Below are positions 1-28,990 of a stretch of DNA of 64,000 nt, in pieces (the stretch's first letter is position 1; each line of letters begins with the position of its first letter). The notes beneath the pieces are model-generated. The model was not told where the DNA came from, did not search any database, and worked only from the letters and a program-made list of their open reading frames with translations. Location: NCBI RefSeq assembly GCF_964340395.1, contig NC_135567.1, positions 19,887,806-19,951,805 on the forward strand. The letters run 5' to 3'. Both the position numbers and the translations under genes were made by a program. This DNA is from Glandiceps talaboti. Lineage: Eukaryota > Hemichordata > Enteropneusta > Spengelidae.

Positions 1-1508
1 ATGATATATTTCCATATCAAACTAGGAACAAAGATGGCACAATAAGTACATGTTATATTTCCATATCAAACTTGGAACAAAGATGGCACAGTAAGTACAT
101 GTTATATTTCTGTATCAAACTTGGAACAAAGATGGCACAGTAAGTACATGTTATATTTCCATATCAGACTTGGAACAAAGATGGCACAGTAAGTACATGA
201 TATATTTCCGTATCACACTTGGAACAAAGATGGCACAATAAGTACATGTTATATTTCTGTATCAAACTTGGAACAAAGATGGCACAGTAAGTACATGATA
301 TATTTCTGTATCAGACTTGGAACAAAGATAGCACAGTAAGTACATGATATATTTCCTTATCAAACTTGGAACAAAGATGGCACAATAAGTACATGATATA
401 TTTCCTTATCAAACTTGGAACAAAGATGGCACAGTAAGTACATGATATATTTCTTTATCAAACTTGGAACAAAGATGGCACAGTAAGTACATGTTATATT
501 TCTGTATCAAACTTGGAACAAAGATGGCACAGTAAGTACATGTTATATTTCTGTATCAAACTTGGAACAAAGATGGCACAGTAAGTACATGTTATATTTC
601 TGTATCAAACTTGGAACAAAGATGGCACAGTAAGTACATGTTATATTTCTGTATCAAACTTGGAACAAAGATAGCACAATAAGTACATGATATATTTCCG
701 TATCAAACTTGGAACAAAGATGGCACAATAAGTACATGATATATTTCTTTATCAAACTTGGAACAAAGATAGCACAATAAGTACATGATATATTTCCATA
801 TCAAACTTGGAACAAAGATGGCACAGTAAGTACATGATATATTTCTTTATCAAACTTGGAACAAAGATATCACAGTAAGTACATGATATATTTCCATATC
901 AAACTTGGAACAAAGATGGCACAGTAAGTACATGATATATTTCTGTATCAAACTTGGAACAAAGATGGCACAGTAAGTACATGTTATATTTCCGTATCAA
1001 ACTTGGAACAAAGATAGCACAATAAGTACATGATATATTTCCTTATCAAACTTGGAACAAAGATGGCACAATAAGTACATGTTATATTTCCGTATCAAAC
1101 TTGGAACAAAGATGGCACAATAAGTACATGATATATTTCCGTATCAAACTTGGAACAAAGATGGCACAGTAAGTACATGTTATATTTGTGTATCAAACTT
1201 GGAACAAAGATGGCACAGTAAGTACATGTTATATTTCCTTATCAAACTAGGAACAAAGATGGCACAGTAAGTACATGATATATTTCTGTATCAAACTTGG
1301 AACAAAGATGGCACAGTAAGTACATGATATATTTCTGTATCAAACTTGGAACAAAGATGGCACAGTAAGTACATGATATATTTCTGTATCAAACTTGGAA
1401 CAAAGATGGCACAGTAAGTACATGTTATATTTCTGTATCAAACTTGGAACAAAGATGGCACAGTAAGTACATGTTATATTTCCATATCAAACTTGGAACA
1501 AAGAAAAA
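1..1508. repeat. 49-bp minisatellite, about 30 copies, with donor-like site in most units
   Basis: The unit is 49 bp and runs from the window edge to just before exon 1. About two thirds of units contain CACAGTAAGTAC, a good 5' splice-site match. The others have CACAATAAGTAC. The array lies in an intron of the ligase gene and probably continues left of the window. Confidence 0.9.
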
Positions 1509-1614
1509 ACGGGTTATTAAAACATAAAAGCTTGTGCCCCTTTAACTACAGGACTTACCATTTCAAAACATATTAATATAGTGTTTATTTGTTTGTCTCT
1601 GTGCTTTCCTACAG

Positions 1615-20200
<18,586 letters not shown>

Positions 20201-20930
20201 AAACTATAAACAAACTGAGTGAAATAAATACCACTCTGAGAAGAGTTCCCAGTTTTAAAGTAAAAAATAAAACATAACCAGGGTGTGTCCTATTTGTAGA
20301 AGTATGGCTTTACTACCAGAAGAGTTCGAAGCTTTAGAGTAACAATACTCAAACATAACCAGGACTTAAACCCACTCTGAATACAGTTTTAAAGTGAAAT
20401 AAAATAATTAAGCTGAACTAAAACTTAGTTATAAAAGAGTTTTTAGCATTAAACGGAGAACAAAAATATGTAGAGATCAATCAGTCAAAGAGTGTCCAAA
20501 CAACAACAAGAAATTACCAACAGATGAGTTTCTATCTAGTTTTAAAGGGAAAAACACCAAACAGGACAGATTTATAATCTTGTAATAACGTCAGACAAGT
20601 GTGTAACTTTAAACTGAAAACAGAAACAGAGCAAGTTACCAATCTGAGAAGTTTTTCTAGTTTTGAAGTGAAAAAAAACATACAGGGCAGATTTCTAATA
20701 TTTTAATCATTTCAGACAAGTGTGTAACATTAAACTGAAAAGTCGATGTAAACAGAACTACTAATTAATCATAGTAGAACAGTTTCAACATTATAGTGAA
20801 AAAAAAACATAAACATCACAAACTTCCAGTCTGAGAAGAGTTTCTAGCTTTGAAGTGAAAAATACAGAGTTTCTAATCTTAGAGTAGGACAAGTTGTTTT
20901 CATTAAATCATAAACAGTGCAGGGGAAATA
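20201..20930 (+). other. Ligase 3' UTR built from degenerate copies of its last exon
   Basis: Possible AATAAA signals lie at 20223-20228 and 20266-20271. From about 20240 the sequence repeats the end of the coding exon: 20278-20342 matches the last 60 or so coding bases at high identity and would read VCPICRSMALLPEEFEALE. Weaker copies of the GAAGAGTTTCTAGTTTTAAAGTGAAA type follow to about 20860. Confidence 0.6.
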
Positions 20931-20944
20931 CTGATTATAAGTAC

Positions 20945-21111
20945 CAGTGTTTTTGCTAAGGTTTGGGAACCCCGGTAACAGAAAGGGGGAAAGAGGTAAA
21001 ACTGGTAGTGCTTCCCATGCAATGTATCATAGTTTAGGTGGGGAACCCCGGTAAAATGATGTGGGAACCCCGGTAGATTTTACCTACTTACCGCCCTTAA
21101 ATAAAACACTG
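20945..21111. mobile_element. MITE with CAGTGTTTT terminal repeats and 5-bp target duplication
   Basis: Starts CAGTGTTTTTGCTAAG and ends AAAACACTG, flanked by AGTAC on both sides. A related copy is at 50241-50410. A 5-bp duplication and CAGTG ends fit some hAT-type families. No coding content. Confidence 0.65.
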
Positions 21112-22837
21112 AGTACAGAATAAATATAAACATAACTAACTAACAGTCTCAGAAATTACAGTGTAGTGAAAATAAACACAAACACTACCGTTAGGTTGCA
21201 TCAATTCAATATTTTGTTTGCCATGCTTGAATTTCACTAAACCTACCAGGCAGACCGGAAAACAACAAACACAGAAAAATAACACAATGCTAACATGTCA
21301 TGTAAAATTCACTTTTCTGTTCATTCATTTTCTGTTTGTACCTAAATCTACCACATTAATTGGTGAAATCTAAATGACAAAGTCCAAAGTTTGATTTTCT
21401 TCAACAACTGTTTAGAAATATGTGCAGTTATTGTGAAGATATTTAAATGATCTTTCCATTTACAAAAGTATAAAATACGACCTTTTGCAGAAATCTTGAG
21501 CAAAACGAAATGATTGTTTTTCTAAATCTACCAACAAACCTACCCCACACATAGACGACAAACAAAAAATTTAATTGATGTTGCCTTACTGTGAAGAGTT
21601 TCTATTCTAATGTTAAAAATATTATTTTGTCAACAAAGACAATTTTTGGTCATTGCAGAGGTACAAATGTGACTATATTTCTTAATATTTGTTTATTTCA
21701 ACAACAATTTTGTGAAAGTTGCAACAAATATGGAAACTTCTCTTATATACAACATCCTGTCTGTAACATATGCTGTGATGGGGCGCCCTCACACATCAGT
21801 CAAGGGTGAGGAATGACAACGCATCTCAGAGTCTAGTAACAGACTGAGATATGTTGTCGTTCCTCTCCCTTGACTGATGTGTGATGGCGCCATATCACAA
21901 CATACATTACAGACAGGATGTAACCTTTAAAAGATTCAAGTGAGCTGTGAACTCTCTCTGCCATAGTATGACTTTCAAAAAGACCAGTCTATTCACACAC
22001 ACACACACACACACCTACACACACACACACAGAGACACACCACCCACAGACACACACACACAGACAGACACACTGTTAGATTTATCATATTTAAAGAAGT
22101 TTGCAAAAGTTATTTTATTGATGTTGTTTGTTGTTTTCTTGATTTTGTTATTACTTTTTAACAAATATTTCAAAAAAGACCAGTGTACTCATACACATCA
22201 GATTATCATATTCAAAGATTTGCACAAGTTATTTTATTGATCGTTGTTGTTTACTATTATTGTTGTTTACTATTGTTTTCTTAATTATTGTTAGTATTAC
22301 CAAACAAGTATTTTGTCAAACAATGTAGTTATGAAAACCAAAGAAGTTATTTTAGAAAGAGCACAGTGAAGATTTTTCACAACTGTTATTTTCCATGAAG
22401 ATATTCCAAGTTCATTGTTGATGACTGTAATCATCCTGTTTTTGCCATCATAATTTATTTTCTTAATATTCTTTCTTTAAATAAACAATTTTAAACCGTG
22501 CCAAAGGATATGTGTAATAAATTTATTTGTTGGCCATATAGACTGAAAGTTGGCCGTTGATGGTGCAAACACTTTTAAGTTACCAAAGGGTATGTGTAAT
22601 AAATTTATTTGTGGGCCAAATAGACTGAAAAGTTGGCCGTTGAGGGCGCAATTTTAAACTGCCAAGGGTATGTGTAATACATTTATTTCAGGGCCATATA
22701 CTAAAATGTTGACCGTTGAGGGCGCTCTTCTCATCCATTTCCACAACCACAGAAAAGAAACATATCTGTTCTGCAACAAAATTTTGCCTGCAATCATATC
22801 ATGTCTTTTCAGTGTATTGAGTTACACATCCAGAACG

Positions 22838-22876
<39 letters not shown>

Positions 22877-23740
22877 TCGCACGCACACGCGCGCACACAC
22901 ACACTGGACATGGTGTGTATGATAAACATCAGACAAGAGAACTCTCACAGGTGTGAATGTTTATATTTTCCTCCAGATTGCCTTTTTTTATATCAGTAAC
23001 ATATTTACATATACTAGACAACTATTCTTTTACTTTGATTTCCACCACACTATTCTAGTGTGTCTACAGTCTTAAGGAGAGGGATGATATGAACACTGAT
23101 GATATACTTTTACCGTCCAGGACCATAGAACATTATTGGGGGGGGGGGGGGGGTGTTCTCTTCTTTTCATTTTGCCAGTTATTCAGTTTGTATTTGTAGA
23201 ATGAATGATTCATTCTTGTGCCACAGAACAAAATTATTTTGGGGGAGGGGATTCTTCTGTTCTTTTCAGGTACTCGGTTTGTATTTGTTGATACTGTTAA
23301 AGTGGCCATATGGATGAGGAGTTGGTATTTATTTTTGCATTTTTTATTCACTTGCATAATTAATGACTCGGTAATTAGGCAATATCTTAAGTATATAAAT
23401 TTCAGACATCACATAGTTTGTTAGAATTAATTTGCCAATTAAGTGGTATAGTATCTCATGTATGATAGCCACAGCTAAGAATTTTGCATTGCAACAATTA
23501 TTGTGTGTAGGAATGGAAATCTAAAGACTTTACCCTTATGGATAGCTTACCTGTAGATGTATAGGACTAACACAACAACACTATTTCAACTATCCTAACT
23601 TGAATGAATTAATGAAACTTGAATGAATGAATGAATGAAAGAAATTTATTTCACCAGATAACAAAAATAAGCTACACTTTCAAAGAAACATATGATACAA
23701 ATATACAAAATGAATACAAAAGAAATACATAATTGTTATC
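21112..23740. other. Convergent intergenic region between ligase and zinc-finger gene 1
   Basis: No supported gene. Besides the foldback MITE, it holds CA microsatellites (about 21992-22070 and 22842-22905), a roughly 85-bp repeat in three copies (about 22495-22720, with GTGTAATAAATTTATTTG), and a G run near 23140. Confidence 0.7.
21752..21921. mobile_element. Foldback MITE with about 80-bp arms
   Basis: ACATCCTGTCTGTAACATAT on the left is mirrored by the right end, and CACACATCAGTCAAGGG occurs in both arms. GTTGACTGATGTGTGAGGGCG near 37040 and 37290 shows related fragments elsewhere. Confidence 0.75.
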
Positions 23741-24027
23741 TGATGTTGACTATGGAAATAGTTCAGCGGAATTAGTCTTGTCCATGGCCTGTACAATTGT
23801 TATCTGATGTGGACCATGGAAATAGTTCAGTGGAACTAGTCTTGTCCATGGCCTGTACAATTGTTATCTGATGTGAACCATGGAAATAGTTCAGTGGAAC
23901 TAGTCTTGTCCATGGCCTGTACAATTGTTATCTGATGTGAACCATGGAAATAGTTCAGTGGAACTAGTCTTGTCCATGGCCTGTACAATTGTTATCTGAT
24001 GTGGACCATGGAAATAGTTCAGTGGAA
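23741..24027. repeat. 64-bp minisatellite at the 3' end of zinc-finger gene 1
   Basis: Four and a half near-identical units with CCATGGAAATAGTTCAGTGG, starting about ten bases past the stop codon, so it lies in the predicted 3' UTR. A minus-strand AATAAA lies beyond it at 23645-23650, in a GAATGAATGAAT-flanked LINE-tail-like segment (about 23596-23700). Confidence 0.85.
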
Positions 24028-24037
24028 GGCATTCAGT

Positions 24038-26082
24038 TTAAAGTTGGTCCTTTTTGTGTACCTTTTTATGTGATATTAGATTACTTGACTGTTTAAAAAG
24101 TTTGCCGCAAATATCACATTGATATGGTGTTTCTCCTGTATGAACCCTCATATGTGTTCTCAGATAACTTTTAGCAGTGAATTTCTTACTACAAACTTCA
24201 CAACAATAATTCTTCTCCCCTGTGTGTGTCACCATGTGTTTGTCTAAAGTTCTTTTACATGAGAACGCCTTCCCGCATACATCACACAGATGTGGTTTCT
24301 CCCCTGTGTGTGTCGTCATGTGATCGGCTAAACTTGACCGCTGCTGAAATCCTTTCTCGCAATACACACAAGGGAAAGGAGAGTCCCCGATATGATTCCA
24401 TTCATGGCGGTTGAAAGTTCGTTTGTCACGGAAGACTTCACTGCAATACCTACACTGAAACGGTTTTTCGCCCGTGTGGATTCGCAAATGAGAATCTAAG
24501 GACATTTTTTGTCGGAAACTCTTGTCACATTCGGTGCATTCAAATGGGCGTATATCTTCATGTATTTGTAGATGTTTTTGCAGCTGGTATTTTCTTGCAA
24601 ACGTCTTGTTACATTGATCACATTCAAATAATTCATGTGACTTACGATGCGTTAAACAATCACTCTCGTCCTCAAAACGCTTTTTACATACAGCGCATTC
24701 AAATGACTGTCTATCGTGTATTCGTCGATGGTGTTGTAACTGTGATTCACAGTCAAATATCTTGTTACATTGATTACATTCGGAAGATTTGTCAGATTTT
24801 TGATGATTTATAAGATCTTTTTTATCCCCAAAACTCTTCCCGCACCACAAACACAACACTTCCTTGTAATCTTCCGGCACTTGATTGGGACAAAGAAACA
24901 TTACATGTTGCAAATTTTCCTGCATTTTTGAGTTTTTGATCTGTTTAACATAAACAATACCATTGGTGGCTGTGTTGTTTTTAGTTACATTACTTTTATT
25001 CGTCATGGTAACATCACTGGATGAGTACGCAGCCGATGTATTATCATAACTCCCATTCTCTGACTTCATATTTCCTACGACAACAAAATGATTCTGCACT
25101 GAATCATCATCATGACCATCGTCCTCAGCACCGGAATCTATCTCTTCTTTTACAACAATATTTCCATCCGATGATGTCCATTCACCTGCAGAAGTTATTT
25201 GCTGAAGTACACTTTCATTTGCTGTTGCTATGATATCTTTATGGTTTCCATGGGAACTAGAATCTGTAACTATGTGATTGAGTTTAACTCTTTTATTTGG
25301 CAGATGTACTTTTGTTTTCCCAACTCCGTCGTCTTGTGATTCACACCTTCTTGTAACCTTCAACAGAATTTTGTTACATCCAAGGCCAATCTGTTGTGGT
25401 AGTCCTTGCACTGAACCACCAATCTGTTGTGGTAGTCTTTTCATCACACTCTCTATCTTTAAGGAGTTTTGTAGAGTCCTATCTTTCAGTTCTGGTTGTC
25501 CTTGCACAGTACGTACTGCCTTATGTGGTAGTCTTTGCTCAGTATTTAACACACCTGGTTGTCCATGCATGTGATTGGCTGTATTCTGTAGTTGTCCTGT
25601 GACAGATGTATTTACATTTTCTGGTGATCCATTCAAGGATGTATCTAACTTTTCTGGTGGTCCTGTCACAGATTTATCCACTTTTTCTGGTGGTCCAGAC
25701 GTAGACAGATCTCTGTTTTCTGGTGGTTTTTGTGTCGTTCTTTTAATGTTTTGATATATTTGTTGCACAATACTGCTTCTCTGTTGGTGTTGTCCTATCG
25801 CAACACCAGCTATGTGTGGTGGTTGTGTAGTGATTTGATGTGGTGGTCCTTGTACACCATCACCTATGTGTAGTGGTTTAGTTGTAATTTGATGTGGTGG
25901 TCCTTGTACACTACCATCTATGTGTGGTGGTTTTGTTACAGTTTGATGTGTTGGTCCTAATTCAGTACATTTCAATACTTGCAGTGAATCATTCAATGGC
26001 TCTCCATCTAGTGATGTCATATTAACTTTTTGTCTCTTCACAACTCCATTCAGACACAAAAAGTTAACCAGGACACTTTTAT
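24038..26082 (-). CDS. Zinc-finger gene 1, exon 3 (main exon)
   Basis: Acceptor TTCTTTTCACAG. It continues exon 2 as DKSVLVNFLCLNGVVKRQK. A second copy of the acceptor 32 bp upstream would shift the frame into a stop, so the near one must be used. Confidence 0.85.
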
Positions 26083-27722
26083 CTGTGAAAAGAAGTTAAC
26101 CAGGATACTTTTATCTGTGAAAAGAAAGCCATAATTTTTCACTATGATTTCATTTCCAAACATTATTTCGAAGTTCCTACCCAACTTTGTCAAATTAAAA
26201 ATGACATTTTCTAATCTATAACAAAAAAATATGGAGATAAGAATAGAGTTAGCTGAGTCAATATGTCATACAGTTGACCATTGATAGTCTTTGCCTCAGA
26301 ACTCAGTTTTCACAGGGGGAACTACAGATTCCAAAACCAACAGATACCGTCTAAACTCATAAGGGAGGTGAGGAAGTATAAAGGACCATTGTGCTGCTAT
26401 AGAGCCATGCCAGGGGTAATAATTGTAAAACACTTTGAGCACACAGTGGGAAAGTACTATAAAAACCAACATTATTATTATTGTTATAAGGGCCGTTGTG
26501 CCACTATAGGTCCATGCCGGGGGTAATAATTATAAAACACTTTGAGCACAAAGTGGGAAAGCACTATATAAAAACCAACATTATTATTTAAACTAGCTAG
26601 ACAATAAAGGACACATACTAACATCATATAAAAGTATTGTTTACTGTAAACAATATTTACCTTTATCTGTCGGATCATCGTCTTTAAAACGTTGTAATAA
26701 AAGTTGACTACATATCTCAAATAATTTGATCAGTCTGTCTGTATTGTTGGTTCTCTTAGCTTCATCCCATACTTTACAACAATCTGTAAAAGACAAAAAA
26801 AATAGTTATCGTGACAAGGGTGATGGTGGGTGGAGGAGAGGAAAGATTCTTTGTTCATATTGCTGGTCTCAGCATTGTGTGGCAATTGTTTCAAGAGGTG
26901 TGAAACTCCTCACTTGACGATTTACTTCCCATGATGCATTGTCGATTACAGCACCATCCCTCCTCTCGTCCCCCAGGAAAGGCTAACTGACATTGCTTCC
27001 ATCCATCCATCTGTCTGTCTCTGTGTGTGTGTGTGTGTGTGTCTGTGTGTGTGTGTGTGTACGTCATCATACTTCATGTCTCTGACATTTAAAAAAAATC
27101 CACTCTCATTCAAACCTTGTCAAATGTGGGATCATAGACACTGGTGACCCGAGATATGTATCAGAATATGATAAAATATGGACAATATGTTGATACATGT
27201 ACATGGCCAATTATATGTGAAGGGGGTAAAAATAACATTGTTCCTAGAATGGCATAAATCCACACACTGTGTAAACCTCACATAAGCATTGTGTGGACTT
27301 ACGCAATCCTAGAAATCCGTGTTATTTTACCCCTTCGCATATTATCTGGCAAATACATCATTAATATTCTGATACATATCTCGGGACACAAGTCACAGCA
27401 AGTGTCTATGGGTTGGACAGCCATTGACATCAGATTTCAAAATACCAAATATGTACTAGGGGTTTTATTCCGGGGGGGGGGGGGGGGGGGCTAGGAGGGG
27501 TCACATTAGTAAGTCACGAAAGACAGTAGTGACCGTCTAGTTATAGTTCTTACCTCGAGTGTCAAATGTAGTTACGGTGTGTGTACATTCACTCTCCGGA
27601 AGTTCCCTCTTGCATGCCGAGAGATTGTTTACAAACTTTGATCGAGGTCTGTGGTCTCCAATCGAAAAAATCAAGTTTATATCCGACCATACGTGTAATG
27701 TAACGTCTTCTAGTTCATCCAT
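24038..27722 (-). CDS. C2H2 zinc-finger protein 1 (three coding exons, 778 aa)
   Basis: Probable nuclear DNA-binding regulator. Exons (minus order): 27554-27722, 26661-26783, 24038-26082. Total 2337 nt, in frame with stop. Exons 1 and 2 encode an unrecognised N-terminal module (MDELEDVTLHVWSDINLIF, then a Cys-containing stretch, then DCCKVWDEAKRTNNTDRLIK). Exon 3 holds Gly-Pro-Pro-rich repeats (GPPHQITTKP type), an acidic segment with VKEEIDSGAEDDG (VKEE fits the SUMO consensus), then nine canonical C2H2 fingers preceded by one degenerate finger lacking its last His. TGEKP-type linkers join the later fingers. The last ends QCDICGKLFKQSSNLISH. It is a tandem paralogue of the gene at 31223-36344. 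No KRAB, SCAN, BTB or ZAD domain was recognised. Confidence 0.85.
26084..26135 (-). repeat. Duplicated 3' splice site of zinc-finger gene 1 (32-bp period)
   Basis: GTTAACCAGGA...TTTTATCTGTGAAAAG occurs twice with 32-bp spacing at the exon 3 acceptor. Confidence 0.8.
26362..26475 (+). repeat. SINE-like repeat copy
   Basis: Same family as 2571-2690. It has GCCAGGGGTAATAATTGTAA and a CTATAAAAACCAACATTATT tail, inside intron 2 of zinc-finger gene 1. Confidence 0.65.
26484..26590 (+). repeat. SINE-like repeat copy, second in tandem
   Basis: Begins AGGGCCGTTGTGCCACTATA right after the previous copy's ATT tail, so the 3' part is duplicated head to tail. Confidence 0.65.
26661..26783 (-). CDS. Zinc-finger gene 1, exon 2
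   Basis: 123 nt, phase 1 in and out, acceptor TGTCTTTTACAG and donor AAAG/GTAAAT. Encodes DCCKVWDEAKRTNNTDRLIK and LFEICSQLLLQRFKDDDPTD. Close to the matching exon of gene 2. Confidence 0.85.
27142..27390. mobile_element. Foldback element in intron 1 of zinc-finger gene 1
   Basis: Arm CCCGAGATATGTATCAGAAT at 27148 is exactly inverted near 27364-27385. An inner pair around GGGGTAAAAATAACA / TGTTATTTTACCCC is also inverted. Non-coding. Confidence 0.7.
27554..27722 (-). CDS. Zinc-finger gene 1, exon 1 with start codon
   Basis: Starts MDELEDVTLHVWSDINLIFS and ends at donor CGAG/GTAAGA. It differs from gene 2 by lacking the DDVT residues and by small changes. The same start is conserved in the paralogue, which supports it. 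Confidence 0.85.
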
Positions 27723-27904
27723 GTTTCTTATTGGTTTTTAGAAATCATTAAAACGTGAGAAAACCGTAAAAATATCAATAGCTGAACCGACACTTTTGAT
27801 AGCGTACATCATACATGATGCGAAAATCGTAAGACTGAGAGGGCGCTGTTCAAGATCTGCGAGAAATCTAGATTTGCACTGTCGATATCCGGTACCAGGG
27901 AGGT

Positions 27905-28720
27905 ATACTTATTGTACTGGTTTTCAAAAGTTCTCACCGAACTGGTTAGTAAAAGTTCTCACCACACTGGTTAGTAAAAGTTCTCACTATATCGATTATC
28001 AAAAGTTCTCACCATACTGGTTATATATTATCAAAAGATCTCTCCATTCTGGTTATCAAAAGTTCTCACTGTACTGGTTATCAAAAGATCTCTCCATTCT
28101 GGTTATCAAAAAGTTCTCATTGTACTGGTTATCAAAAGTTCTCTCCATTCTGGTTATCAAAAGTTCTGACTGTACTGGTTACACATTATCAAAAGTTCTC
28201 ACCATACTGGATATTATAAAGTTTTCACTGTACTGGTTACACATTATCAAAAGTTCTCACCATACTGGATATTATAAAGTTTTCACTGTACTGGTTACAC
28301 ATTATCAAAAGTTCTCACCATACTGGATATTATAAAGTTTTCACTGTACTGGTTACACATTATCAAAAGTTCTCTCCATTCTGGTTATCAAAAAGTTCTC
28401 ATTGTACTGGTTATCCAAAGTTCTCACCGTACTGGTTATCAAAAGTTCTCACCGTACTGGTTATCAAAAGTTCTCACCGTACTGGTTATCAAAAGTTCTC
28501 ACCGTACTGGTTATCAAAAGTTCTCACCGTACTGGTTATCAAAAGTTCTCACCGTACTGGTTATCAAAAGTTCTCACCGTACTGGTTATCAAAAGTTCTC
28601 ACCGTACTGGTTATCAAAAGTTCTCACCGTACTGGTTATCAAAAGTTCTCACCGTACTGGTTATCAAAAGTTCTCACCGTACTGGTTATCAAAAGTTCTC
28701 ACCATACTGGTTTGCAAAAT
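27905..28720. repeat. 25-bp minisatellite upstream of zinc-finger gene 1
   Basis: Unit GGTTATCAAAAGTTCTCACC followed by GTACT. The 3' half (about 28410-28700) has about a dozen essentially identical copies; the 5' half has diverged and longer variants with ACACATTATC. Frames over it are artefacts. Confidence 0.95.
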
Positions 28721-28844
28721 TTGTGACCAAACTAGTTTGCAAACATTCTGTGACTCCAATAGCTCTCATACTTTCAGCTTGTTATATCAAGTGGGTGTTG
28801 CTTTTAAAATATTCCTATAAGCTGATTGGCTAAATTGGGGAACA

Positions 28845-28990
28845 ATTACATACATTAGACTAATTATTCAAATGAAGTCATTATGTAAATGAACACATGT
28901 AACTGCAATGAACACAGTATGCAACACATGAAGTGTAATAATTTACATACATTAGATTAATTATTCAAATGAAGTCATGATGTAAATGAA
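28845..28990. repeat. Two direct copies of an about 55-bp segment
   Basis: TTAATTATTCAAATGAAGTCA blocks begin near 28849 and 28943. The intervening bases show nothing else. Confidence 0.7.

Noticed and set aside
25021-25602. Plus-strand frames opposite the zinc-finger exons (also 31275-34486)
   Set aside because: Shadows of the strongly supported minus-strand coding exons.
27796-28833. Long open frames over the 25-bp array
   Set aside because: They follow the repeat period (three units make 25 codons) with no start context, splice sites or balanced composition.
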